Origin: Thamnaconus septentrionalis
Lineage: Eukaryota > Chordata > Actinopteri > Tetraodontiformes > Monacanthidae
Reading direction: 5' to 3'
DNA length: 64,000 bases
Assembly: GCA_009823395.1 (NCBI GenBank)
Contig: CM020518.1
Coordinates: 12,582,501-12,646,500, forward strand
Shown: one piece after another, positions 1-16,700 of the stretch
Layout of the letters: every line of letters starts with the position of its first letter
Numbering within the stretch: the first letter of the stretch is position 1
Position numbers and translations under genes: made by a program
The notes under the pieces: generated by a model
What the model saw: only the letters and a program-made list of their open reading frames with translations
What the model was told of the DNA's origin: nothing
Database searches by the model: none

Positions 1-251
1 AGAATCTTTTTCTGCGCTTGTTTGTTTTCTGAATCACCATCAGCGACATCACTCAGCTTGATATAAAGACCATTATCTGTTGAGTTCGCTTTCTTCATGC
101 TTGCACAGCAGAAAACCCATATACATATTATAAGTAACATACTTTTGTTATTTTTTAGGGGGGGGTTCTTTTTTTGACATGGGCAATGTGTCTTTGTTAG
201 AGCCTCAAACTCTGGCGTCAAAAAAAGGAGACGCAACCACTTTGAAAAATA

Positions 252-257
252 TTTATT
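252..257 (-). promoter_or_regulatory. c2orf42: Candidate poly(A) signal of the C2orf42 homologue
   Basis: TTTATT on the plus strand reads AATAAA on the minus strand, about 370 bp beyond the stop codon. Further TTTATT copies lie at about 390-425 inside an A/T-rich stretch, so the real cleavage site may be nearer the stop. Bases 1-624 hold only this gene's 3' UTR and downstream A/T-rich sequence; no other gene was seen there. Confidence 0.45.
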
Positions 258-624
258 CATCTAAAAAGCATAAAAACAACTAAAACAAAAGTCCCAATGG
301 CCCAAAACAACAAAAGAGCCATAACACAGGTAAAATAAAACAAAACCATAATAAAGCAACAAACCAAACCAAACAGTTTTCTGCTGTAAACATTTATTTA
401 TTTAGTTAGTTATTTATTTATTTAGTGAAAACATGTCATTAGAATTGCACCAACACAATACCACTAACCAATATCTTGTCCACATTTTGCATAATTTTAC
501 ATGGAAGAATGTGAAAGTTGCAAACAGTCAGTGAGCCACTGGTAAGGCAAAGCGAAAGTCCTCAGGCCATCACCTCCCATACGTCTGGAATCCACTCATG
601 TGCAATTCATCAGGGCCTCTGGGC

Positions 625-2693
625 TCATTTCCTGGCAGCAGTCAGCTGACCGCTCTGCTGGTGGCCGAACTCGAAGCTGATCCTGAGCTCCCCCATGTGG
701 CAGCGCGGGAGGACGTCCGGGATCCACTCGATGACAAAGGGGTCGGCCTCCTTCTGATCTCCAGCACCTGTCCCTGCAGCGGGCGCGCAAGCAGCCTGTG
801 ACGATTCACTCACTGATAATCTGTCGCGTTGTTTTGTTTGTTTTTTTTAAAGACACTTACCAACTCTGAGGAAGGTGCGCAGCTCCATGGGGCGTATGGC
901 CTGCGGTCGATCGGGCCTGGGGCCTTCCGGGAGGTCCGGCTCAGGCGGAGGATCGGGGCAGTGGAACTTTGAGTACGAGCCGTCGATGTTCTTCACAAAA
1001 CTCTGGGAGAGCTCCAGAGGAAGCTGAGATGAAGGTAAAAAAAAAAAAAAAAAAGGCGTTCAAACATATGACGGCACTGCTTTTGAACAGCGCACAGAAA
1101 AAGGCAATTTAAAATTGCAAATGATGTTTCAGCGGGTTTCATAACCAATCAGCTTCTTTAAGAGATAAAGAGGCAGGAAGCCCCGAGCTGCTCTCAAAAC
1201 ACGTTAAAACAATCAGATGATGTTTACCTCTGGGGTGTCAAAGATGTGTTTGACCTGCATGAGGTTGGTGATGTGCCAGGTGTACTTGGAGACGGAGCCG
1301 AGCGGAAGCCCATCATCCCTCACAAAGGCTGACAAAACAAACAGGGTCTCAATTATGTTGGCTTAAATGTTCTACACTAACAAAAAAAAAAAGTTTTTTC
1401 TTAGATTAACACTGCAAAAAGTACTGTGAAGGTACACCATGTGTTTTAACCATCAGAAACTGCTGCTGCACCTGTTGTAAAGTTGGGCAGCCGCTTCTTT
1501 TTGGAGCCTAGGGACAGACGCTGCTGCAGGGCGTTGAAGAACTCCTGGGGGATGTGGTACACCAGAGGCTGGGGTTTCCCTGATTGAATTTGGAAAAAAA
1601 AAAAAAAAAAAAGTGTTGTTGTCCTCTCGTACAAAGCTACACATTCAAACAAGAACTTCGGCTTTACCGTCAAACTGGTAGTGCATCGTCTGGTGAATCC
1701 TCTCAGTGACGCCCGCCAGCCACTGCTGGAAGCCCATTACCACCATCCGCTCATCCACGGCCTGAGTACCGCCTTAGCAAACAAACAGAAAAAACAACAG
1801 AAAATTAAACAACGCAACCTACATCCTACACTAGACACTCAGTCTGGATCAAGACTTTTGCGAGACAAAATTCATTTTAAAAGCAAGAGGATGTTTTGTT
1901 GGCCGGTAATTGATAGTAAAATATCTGGTGCAGCTCAGCCCTGCTCTTTTCGACAATGAGTGAGGATTAGCGCCGCAGGGATTAGGACAGAGCAATGACA
2001 AAGACGGAGGCAGATGTCTAAGACGAGGCAGATTGAGGCGGCGAGAAAGATGAAAAAGGCAGCAGGGGGAAAATGAGGGGGGGGCATGCAGCACCTGGAG
2101 CCTTCGGCCCACCAGCGCCATGGGCTCTCCTCTGACCAGCCTTCCTCGGGCCAGAGGCAGACGCCCCCTCGTTGGCCATGCATGAGGGAGAGGAGGTCGC
2201 TAGGAGGGCTGGAAATTTAAAGAAAAGGTTTGTAGTGACAGAAGAGGAAGGAAGGACAGCGGGAAGAGTGAGGCTGGCACGCTCGGCCTGCGCATCGTAA
2301 GAGGCGGAGAAGAAAGTGCCGCGCGCAGCACGATTACTCCACCAGGGGGCGGCTCATCCGGACGAGGTCTCTTGGTCTTGTGGTGAGGGCTGAGCGGTTC
2401 GGCCTGCAGCAGGAGGGGCTTCTCGTCCCGGACGGCGACTCTGCTCGAGTCGTTCCGCTGCTGAACGCCTGGCAGGAATGACAACGAGTAGTAATTTGCA
2501 TTGGACTAAATGGTTTGCAGAGGTGACATATAGCATCACTTTAATATGAGGTAAGATTTTTTTTTTTCAGGACACATAGTGTTGAAGACATTAAAATAAA
2601 GATAATTTCCTTGTTATCTATCTATCTATACTGCCTGCTAGAGGGGAAGTTGGGTCTTATAGAGAGAAAATAACTATAGACTTTTGCCAAAAA

Positions 2694-2724
<31 letters not shown>

Positions 2725-4255
2725 AAAAAATGTAATTAATTTATTGGGATGTTTTATCTACTATAGCTCAAAAACAGTGTAACTACATATATGTATGTAT
2801 TTATATCTCACCAAATCATCGTCAAAATCGTTGTTGGAATTTCTTTAAAGGGCTAACTACTGTATCACTTCAGCCACTAGATGTCATAGTTTTGCACAGC
2901 ATGTGCACCACAACACAGCTCCCATGTCCTACGATAGCATTAGCATCCAGTGGAGTCATTTCGCTGTCCTCAGTGAGAGACAAGAGTGGCAAAGCTCGAC
3001 TACAATACATTTTGATGTTGGTGATGTACTTGACGGTGATGCCACCCTCTCTGGGAGATAAACTACATTGAAAGGACTGACACAGGACACTGAGGGGAGT
3101 CTGGGACTCGGCCACTGTACCGCTGGAGCTGTAGTCGATGAACGCAGCAAACTCCGAAGCCAGCTGCTCGTCGCTGGCGAAGGCGCACACGCAGGCATAG
3201 AAGTGGAGGCAGGGCTGCGGCTGCTGAGGCGGCGGCGGCGGCGACTGAGAGTTGGCCGACCCGCCTCCTGCGTCCACGCCCGCTCTGCTCTTCCTGCCGC
3301 CCGGCTGGCACGCGCACTGGAAGAGGGCGCCGCTCTGCTCGCGGCTCCTCCTCTCGCCCTTGGCGCCGCCCTTGGCCAGCCCGCCGGCGCCGACGGTGAG
3401 GTGAAGCAGCCCCAGGGGATGATCGTTATTGGCGTGGCACTTGACCACCAGCGTGTCCCTGGAGACCCGCTGCACCAGAGGCCCCGGCGACTCGGTGGCC
3501 AGGTTCCAGAGCTCCTCGCGGGCCCCGATGGAGGCCCGCAGCCCCTCCAGGACGGAGCTCTTGAAGGGCAGCGGCGTGGCGCAGCTGCGGCACTCCACCG
3601 CCTGCTTGATGTGCACGCACAGGCTGTCCGACGACTGCTTGGGAGCGGCGGGCCGCGCCTCGGACTCGCCGCCGGTTGGCCTCTGACCCTGGCAGCAGGA
3701 CGGCACGAAGCAGTGGCCCAGGTTGATGCGGGTCAGCAGGGTGGCGCCGTCGGTGGCGATGGCCGTGTCGGTGGGCACCAGCTCCACGAAGCCCAGCTGG
3801 GTGAGCGCCGAGCCTCGTCCTCGGTGGCACACGGAGAACACCTGCACCCCGCCGGCCGCCAGGTCGCCCCCGACCCCGCCGGCGCCGCCCTCCCGCTCCT
3901 TCCCGCCTCGGCCCTCGCTGTCGATGATCACCTTCACCGCCTGCACCGCCGGGCTTCTGCCGCTGCGGCACGAAGCCGGCGCCGGCGCCGAGCTCCTCAG
4001 CGAGATGCCGCACGCTCGGTTCTTGCAGCTGAGGCCGCGGGTGCCGTTGTAGATGCCGCACCGCGGGCACTTGCGGATGCCCCGCAGCGTGGCCCGGCCC
4101 AGGTTGGAGAGGAAGGCCGGGGTCGCCGGGGCGGCCTTCCTGCCATCCCTCTGTTTGGCCGCCAGGCTGGAGAGGGGGGTCGAGGTTTGTGACGCCAGGC
4201 TGGAGGATGAGGTGGAGGAAGTGGAGGAGGAGGACACCGTTGTCTCAGTTTTCAT
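625..4255 (-). CDS. c2orf42: C2orf42 homologue, 7 coding exons, complete
   Basis: Orthologue of human C2orf42, a conserved vertebrate protein of poorly known function. Coding exons (minus order): 4255-3121, 2468-2338, 1761-1668, 1579-1472, 1328-1228, 1023-861, 773-625. They sum to 1881 bp, or 626 residues; human is about 574. Recognised segments: the Cys-rich N-terminal motif [14 protein letters not shown] (zinc-ribbon-like), the middle motif [15 protein letters not shown], the segment from [11 protein letters not shown] to KKRLPN, and the C-terminal [19 protein letters not shown]. The extra length lies mostly in Gly/Ala/Arg-rich inserts of the GC-rich first exon. The start is the first ATG of that exon, ahead of a Ser/Thr-rich stretch not seen in human. 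Exon 2 (2338-2468) is the least certain: its frame and splice sites fit, but the sequence is poorly conserved. Human C2orf42 is next to TIA1, as here. Confidence 0.94.
2689..2724. repeat. (AAAT)n microsatellite in C2orf42 intron 1
   Basis: About nine tandem AAAT units, just after a short (CTAT)n run at 2617-2630. The surrounding intron (2469-3120) shows nothing else. Confidence 0.9.
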
Positions 4256-4414
4256 AACGGGACTTTTTTATTTTATTTTCATTTGTCATTCAGTCCGGCT
4301 GGAAACGGTGAGGAGAAGGACAAGTGCACATTTTAGGCAATGAAAGAGGAAAGTGACCCTTGTGATGTTATAACAGGTCAAAAATAAGCAAGACGGATAT
4401 GCTTGTTCATTGAA

Positions 4415-4426
4415 TACTACTACTAC

Positions 4427-4474
<48 letters not shown>
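4415..4474. repeat. (TAC)n/(AAT)n microsatellite upstream of C2orf42
   Basis: A few TAC units grade into about 16 AAT units, roughly 160 bp upstream of the C2orf42 start codon, in the 5' UTR or promoter-proximal region. The rest of 4256-5290 is A/T-rich 5'-flanking or UTR sequence without a supported gene. Confidence 0.9.
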
Positions 4475-4477
<3 letters not shown>

Positions 4478-5290
4478 TGTACTGTTAAACTTTGTTCCAA
4501 CAAGCTTCCTTAACTTCTCTATTTTAACACGCAACTGTTATGTCTGCAGCCTCCTGCTGAAGTCTCGGTCACAAGAAGCCACCGCTAAACAACAGAACAA
4601 AACACCTGCGTCACAGCTGTTCATGTCGCCTCCCCTAACTCCGCTCTTTCTCTCGAAGGACGATGTTCAAATTCTTGAACTACCTTCTGTTCCGCTCTGT
4701 TTGGTTAAAATTCAGCTCTCCGCCGTCTCGACCGTCGCCATTCCTCCTTACATCCCGACAGCCGCAATGCGCCTGTAACGACACTCGCCATTGGTCAGAG
4801 GCGATCACATGAGGTAAACAAAGGGTGTGGCGTCGCCAAGCGCGCTGACTTGTGGGAGATGGAGTTTGCGTTGTTTGGCGGGCAGGCGGGCTCCGAAGAC
4901 AATATACTTCTAGTATATTCAGCACAGTTTAGAAGACACTGAGTGCAGGAGACAGGAAGTCTAGAAGATGAATGTACGCCAATTGTTGAAATACTCATTG
5001 ATAATAGTCTAAACTGATAACTTCTCTGAACTAAGTGACATTAAACAGCCACTTTCGGTCAGGAATTTCCCCTATGTAAAAAAGATAGTATCTTATAAGA
5101 CATGCAAGTTACACTCTTATGCTAATAATTAAGAATGATCTACCTCAAATACACCCTATAAACTATTTTCCAGATTTATGTTTTTACTCTATTTAGTGAG
5201 ATAACTTGTTGTTCTGTATTAATTTAGCATTTGAAATTATTTTTGCTTAATCACATTATAATTACACTACAATAAGTAGCAGATGACATA

Positions 5291-6883
5291 CATTTGGCGA
5301 CCAGAACTTACAGCATCAGCATTTTAATGGGAAAAAAAAATCAAACCATGTTACTGAAGCATTAACATGACTTCAATTCAAAACATTCTTAGGCACCACC
5401 TACTTTTTGCATGGTTCGTGGTTCATTTAACATCAACTTAAAATAAGGCAACACATTGAAGTTTTTTTTTCCAACTACATATATGCACATACTGATCTGA
5501 TCCGTACAAGGTTTTGTGAGCTATAAAAAAAAAAAAAAAAAGGCCGTTTAGCTTTAAAACAGAATAATTTACGTTGTGTAGTACTTGTCAATCAAAAGGC
5601 TTCTGCATTGCATAGCAATGCCGCGTTACCCCCGAGCCTCTGGAAGAATCAAAAGTTGCACTGCCTTTACTATACACAGACCAGCACTGGACACAGATGC
5701 TACTGTCACATAGCTGTTTCTGAAAACCATTATTTCAACCAGAAGCAAGCACGCTTCTTGTAATAACACGTTGCCTTTATACAAAAGAAACTGGAATGCA
5801 GAAACGTAAAAAAAACAAAACAAAACCCTAGCATATCAAATTTTGTGAAAAGATGATCTTAAGTATTGTGCAATATTCATCTGCCTATAAGTAAGATAAG
5901 AGTGGCAGTAATCCCTGCAATTGTTTGAGATATTGAAAATTTAATTTAAAAATAAAGTTGACAGTCATGTTTTTCTAAACAAACGCAAAAGGTCTCGGAT
6001 GTCATGATTCCGTGGTGTTGTGGCAACATTTCTTCATAAGACTGTCCCAAAATTAAACACAAAAAGGCAAAAGCTCTTTATACAATGTCAGCATTTAAAG
6101 AAACAACAGAAAAAAAAAAAACAACAAATGGCATAGTCCTTTTTTTTTTGTTTTTGAGGAAGATGAACTGGACGTTGTCTTGTGTGTAGAAGCATCAAAA
6201 GTTCATGCACACACCCAAGCATTCAGTCTCTTATCCACAGACTAGAATCTTATTCCTTTCTGGGGGGGAGGGGGGGGTGAAGCGAAGGCAGAAATTCTTT
6301 TTTTTTTTCCCCCCAAATTCTTTTTTTTCTGTGCACGTCGAAGTGATTTTCTACATTTCACTGCCTGTGAACTTGTGTTTCTCAAGTGGACAGACCACAA
6401 TTGTGAGGTTTCCATTCCGAAGATGTAAAAATTACACTGTACTTTGGACACGTGGGCGCTCTCTGGCTCAAAAGCCGGTGGCGAAGCCCGTTCTCCCCCG
6501 TCTGACTGCTAAACGTAAGTATAAAACTCTGCCTTTGCTCTTTGGCTCAGAGAGGCTGAAATTTAAACAATACCCGGTGCTTAATAAGAGATATGATTAT
6601 CTGGCGACGTCCTCTTCTTGAACCTAACAGGCGGCTGCGTTGACAGATATGATCGCTCTATTCGTATTTTGGCCGGTTTATCTGCAGGCATTACAAAAAT
6701 ACGCCAAACAATAAAAATGGGGCCAGGAATGCGAGGTGCATTGGCGATGGCTGTTTCAACAGTGTTCGTGTGTTCTGCGGTGGGTCGTGTTTTTCTTCAC
6801 ACTTTGCAGAGTCGGGCAGTGGATAAGGTTATGGGGCTAGCAAGGTCGATATAATGGTGTACCACCCCACTAACAGAATAACT

Positions 6884-6951
<68 letters not shown>

Positions 6952-7048
6952 GCCAAAGACGGAGCGCGGCGGCGCGGAGAGCGCTCCTTCCCCCCCAGCA
7001 GACAGTCATTGGTTGTGTCCTCGGAAGCTTTGAAGGGGGCTTCGTCCA
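5291..7048 (-). other. tia1: Probable tia1 3' UTR and downstream sequence
   Basis: No protein is supported here. The stretch follows the tia1 stop codon on the minus strand and is A/T-rich, as expected of a long 3' UTR. A possible ATTAAA poly(A) signal (minus strand) lies near 5318-5326. Where the transcript ends is not certain from sequence. Confidence 0.5.
6887..6949. repeat. (GT)n microsatellite, (CA)n in the tia1 transcript
   Basis: About 31 uninterrupted GT dinucleotides beginning roughly 100 bp past the tia1 stop. Transcribed from the minus strand it is a (CA)n tract in the 3' UTR. Confidence 0.97.
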
Positions 7049-12776
<5,728 letters not shown>

Positions 12777-12935
12777 TTTATTTAAGTTGTTGGCCGAGAA
12801 CAAGTCGCGACCGGAAGAAAAAATTCCACAATTGTCACCGGCAAAGACCCGTGTCACGGTCAAGTTATTTAGTGGCGCAGTATGAAGTGATTTGCTACTG
12901 CTGCTAGCTCCAGAGTGAACAATGGGTATATCCGT

Positions 12936-12982
12936 CAAAGATGGCGGACCGACCGGGACCGACACTGGACGCGCATGCGCCA
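12936..12982. promoter_or_regulatory. tia1: tia1 promoter-proximal motifs: NRF1 palindrome and YY1-like site
   Basis: GCGCATGCGC at 12971-12980 is the core NRF1 palindrome. AAAGATGGCGGAC at about 12936-12948 matches the YY1 core (AAGATGGCGG). Both lie 160-210 bp upstream of the tia1 start codon and are typical of housekeeping promoters. No TATA box is seen. Confidence 0.6.
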
Positions 12983-13690
12983 CAGTTACGCTACAGGCGA
13001 CTCCTGAACGTGTTACAAAATCCAGTCCGCGAAGATGACACGTAGAATTTAGCAGAGTAAATTTGCTGTGTAAACAGATTCTGCTGCTCTGCACGAAGAA
13101 TATGATCACTATCCAATCACAAATCAAACACTCAAAGCTGCTAGTGCAAAAAAAACAAACAAAACGTTTTTAAATTTCCCAGTTTATCTAAATTTTCCTA
13201 AACTTATTGGACACTGGTACAGTGGTACACAAAGTGCCTTGTACTTTTCAAAAATGCAATGATTTGTGCTTGAAATGCCCTTTTCAGAGCGATGATAACT
13301 GTAACTGTATCAGCGCTGCAGCTCAAGGTGTTAAATATTCATTGCTGTGCTGGCTGCTGAAAACGGTCTCCTGAAGACAGAAGTGTACAGTCACAGTCGA
13401 GAAATTGTTTTCACAGGGATAAAGTACAAAATACAAAATTGCTGAATTAAATACAGAAATGACCTTCCAATGTTGAAGAGGAGATGAAGAGATTTGAGTA
13501 ACCAAATCAAGACTTTGGGCTTCGGTATTTAATGTGACTGTTCATTTCTACCTTTCTGTACTCCTGACAGCCTACCACAAAACGCGACGATCTAAACCTA
13601 ATCAAAAAAAAGAAAAACAGTCGTACATTATGGCTTCCCTCGTTGTTTGGAAAGTTAATAAAACACAGCAAGTTTGAGATGTTTGTGTGT
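12983..13690. other. tia1-dtwd2 intergenic region
   Basis: Nothing coding was recognised. The sequence is A/T-rich, with no terminal repeats or similarity noticed elsewhere in the window. Confidence 0.5.
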
Positions 13691-13692
13691 GT

Positions 13693-13698
13693 TTTATT
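13693..13698 (-). promoter_or_regulatory. dtwd2: Candidate dtwd2 poly(A) signal
   Basis: AATAAA on the minus strand, about 300 bp after the dtwd2 stop codon, implying a short 3' UTR. Confidence 0.6.
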
Positions 13699-13993
13699 TT
13701 GAAATAACTTTGAACTAGAGATCTGTTAAATACAAACAACATTTAGCCCTTCGAGATGTAATCAAACTCTAAAAGTGAAACACCCACCAACAAAATGTTT
13801 TAAAGTGCAAGAGAGAAACATTGTAAACTTTTTTTTTCCTGAAATGTAAACAATAAAATGAGATTTTCAAAAGTAACAAATGTATTTTGAAAAACAAATA
13901 CAAAATCGCTCTAGAGGTCTTTGTGCGGGAACCCTGATGGTGCTGCTTCTCACAATGCAGTCCTGTGCAGAGATGACCTAATCAAGCTGTCTC

Positions 13994-15886
13994 TCATCTG
14001 GGGCAGATGTTGCGGTCAGAGATGAGTTTCTCCATCCTCTTGATCTTGCCTTTGTTCTTGGGCATGGGTTTGTCATACAAGCCGTTCTTCAGCAGATGCT
14101 CCTTGCTGTGATGGATCTGAGCACCGTGCTCCAGCTGGAATGAGCACAGGGCTTTCAGGGGCTTCAGAAGAACCTGGTAAAAAAAAAATAAAATAAAAAA
14201 AATAACATTGGATGGATGGAGATAAAAACCAGACGTGTGGATTAGTAACTGATCTATCCCCCAAAATTGAAAAACATTTTTTCATTCTTCTTTTTTTTAA
14301 TATTTAAAAAAAGTCCATCGCTTTACACTAAAATTTGCTGTATGTTAACATTTCACATGCGTTACCTCTAAAATGTTGTCATTCTGCTCCAGGATGGACA
14401 GGGCCACAGCAGCACTCTCCAGCGTTGACAAGCAGATGTTGGACGGCTGAGTTCGAATCACGTACTCGCTAGACAGAGTCCTATTGAGGTGCACCTAACA
14501 TACCACAGCAGAGGAGATCCTCAGTATTGGTTTTCTAATCACCGGATAACAACATCTTTGGCTTTAATGACTGCTCTTAGAAATCTGTAACGCTCAAGAC
14601 TTGCCACTTCATATTAAAAGCTATTCAGAACAGACACAAAACAAATAGACATTTGAGCCATTCAGAGAAAGCATCATTTTAAACGCTGTTATTCATGTTG
14701 TTCATCACAAGAAGAGTGGCTCACCTGTTTAGGCAGGTGGAACAGGCTATTTTTGAGAAATATGTTCTTTGCCTGGCTCCATGTGCCATCTATGATGATT
14801 ACATTGTGCTTCACAGTACCGACTTCTTGGTTTTGTACCAACTCCTCCAAATCCTGGGATTTAGGACCTGGATACAAGATTAGTGTTCTGGGGTCCTGAC
14901 ATAGTGCAGCAAGATCTGCATGTCTGACAACAATGAAATATTGGGAGGGATGGATGGAGGGAGAGGGAGAGAGAGAGAGAGAACTCAACTGTAAAAACAA
15001 TGTAGCAGTTTTTGGTTGTTGTTTTTTTTAGAAAAGGTTGAAAATCCTGCTTACTTTGCCTCATTGAACCTCCTTCCGACAATAACGTTGCATTTTTCTT
15101 GTGGCAGACAAGCAGCTAGTAGAGGAACAGTGCGAAGTACTCGGCTTTCCTTTAAACATATATATAAATAAATACAATAATTAAATTAGCCCAGTTTCCA
15201 GTGCTCTATCTTGGTCATAATCCCTATCGGTCAAGCATAAGCATGACGATTAATGATGTTTGGCCCCTACAGTCCCTCAGACATCCCTGTTCCTTCAGCA
15301 ATTTATTGTACTGCCTTTTGCGATACACATACAAAGTATACAATAGAGTATTCTCAATGGCCCAAGACAAACTGTATACGCTGTCGACACTTTAACAAAA
15401 GCAGAACAGGTTGCAGTTTGAACTCCCTAAAACTCTATTTGCAGTTGGCATTTCAGAAACCTACCTCAGCAGGATGCTGCACCACGTACAAACATGTTGA
15501 CACCTCTAGTGGTTGCGGTGGGAAAAAGGGACAGAGACACACCTTCTCAGGGCGACTACATGGAGAGAAAGTTGAAGGCGTGAGGTTGTGAATCCCTAAC
15601 AACGCTCCAATCTAGTAGTAGCATCTCTGTGATTCCCTTGACCCTCTGCCTCCACAGCTTGCGGAGGGGGGCAAGACCACAATGTTGCTAGCTAGCATTA
15701 GCTGCACTTTAAATGGGCTCACCAGCACCGTAAACACGTCGGTCTTCTACCGTCGGCTTCGACTGGAAGCGCAGCGAGGTCTCCAAAAGCGTCGACTAAT
15801 CCGTCTGTGTCTGACGACTCTTCGCATGGTTCTAACTCGTCTCCTTCAGAAGCCTCTAGCGAGTAAAAACTAGAGACGCTGTCCAT
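13994..15886 (-). CDS. dtwd2: DTWD2, tRNA-uridine aminocarboxypropyltransferase, 6 exons
   Basis: DTW-domain enzyme that transfers the aminocarboxypropyl group of S-adenosylmethionine to uridine, forming acp3U in tRNA. Exons (minus order): 15886-15723, 15555-15465, 15149-15055, 14923-14725, 14494-14366, 14173-13994. They sum to 858 bp, 285 residues (human about 298). All junction phases agree. Visible features: an acidic N-terminus; a Cys cluster ([16 protein letters not shown]) that probably binds zinc; [23 protein letters not shown]; and the signature IDGTWSQAK containing D-x-T-W. The tail [18 protein letters not shown] is strongly human-like. DTWD2 rather than DTWD1 is favoured by that tail and by the Cys motif. 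Confidence 0.96.
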
Positions 15887-15935
15887 GATAGTGTTAGCGG
15901 TGTCAGTAAGGAGACTACGAGGTTTAAGGCTGACT

Positions 15936-15962
15936 CCGCCTACTTCCTCGTAACGTCATTTC
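15936..15962. promoter_or_regulatory. dtwd2: dtwd2 promoter-proximal ETS-like and CRE-like motifs
   Basis: ACTTCCT (ETS-like on the minus strand) is followed by AACGTCAT (CRE/ATF-like) about 60-75 bp upstream of the dtwd2 start codon. Motif matches only. Confidence 0.35.
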
Positions 15963-16700
15963 CCCCAACTACGGACGCCGATGTGGACGCTAAATGCTGT
16001 GATTTTTTTTTTGACGGTTGAAATTAGCGATTTTTTTTTTGTTTGTTTCTTTTTTATGGACGTAAAATTAATTTTATATAAATGAATGTGTATGTCGGAA
16101 GGAATTACACTTGATATATCATGAACATGACAATGTTTTAAGCAATTAATTACGATTATATATCAAACAGCTACTTATCTATTTTTGTCTGTAATAAACT
16201 CGTCAAAATTGATATAGACTATGCAATGACCCTGCGCAGCAACATCAATACAAAGTATTTTGCAAACTGGAAAAATATATACATAAAATACATTCCACAC
16301 AACAGGAAAGTTGTTATGTAAAATACTATTTTTACTGTTTACAAGAAGAAAGTGCACAGTTCACAGACTCCTCCAGACAAGGTGTCATGTAATAGCCAGT
16401 GGGTCTTATTTATAGATGGGGGTGCAGCGTAATGTGACTCAAACTCGGAGACACACGCACACACTTTCACCCCTACTTTGCAACACTCATGGCATAAACC
16501 TCTTCTTCTGAACCTGGCTTAATTAAAAACACAGAGGAGACTTTTGCAATTTAGACAGTGAAAATCCAAATGCATGCACCAGGAGCACTAGCAATCTATA
16601 AATCCCCATAGACTGACGTAAAACAATATTTTTGTGTGACTGGTTTTTAGACTCTGAATGTCATCTCAGAAGAAAGAGAGTCCAGAGAGGGGTGACTGGC
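15963..16700. other. Sequence between dtwd2 and the CaaX gene
   Basis: Upstream of dtwd2 and downstream of the next minus-strand gene, so it probably holds the latter's 3' UTR. It is A/T-rich. No canonical AATAAA on the minus strand was noticed, so the 3' end of the CaaX gene is undefined. Confidence 0.45.

Noticed and set aside
2870..3120. Extension of the C2orf42 first-exon ORF to 2870
   Set aside because: A GTACAG donor after FIDYSSSG and loss of similarity to C2orf42 place this part in intron 1.
3068..4192. 374-residue plus-strand ORF
   Set aside because: Arg/Ala/Gly-rich antisense shadow of the GC-rich C2orf42 exon.
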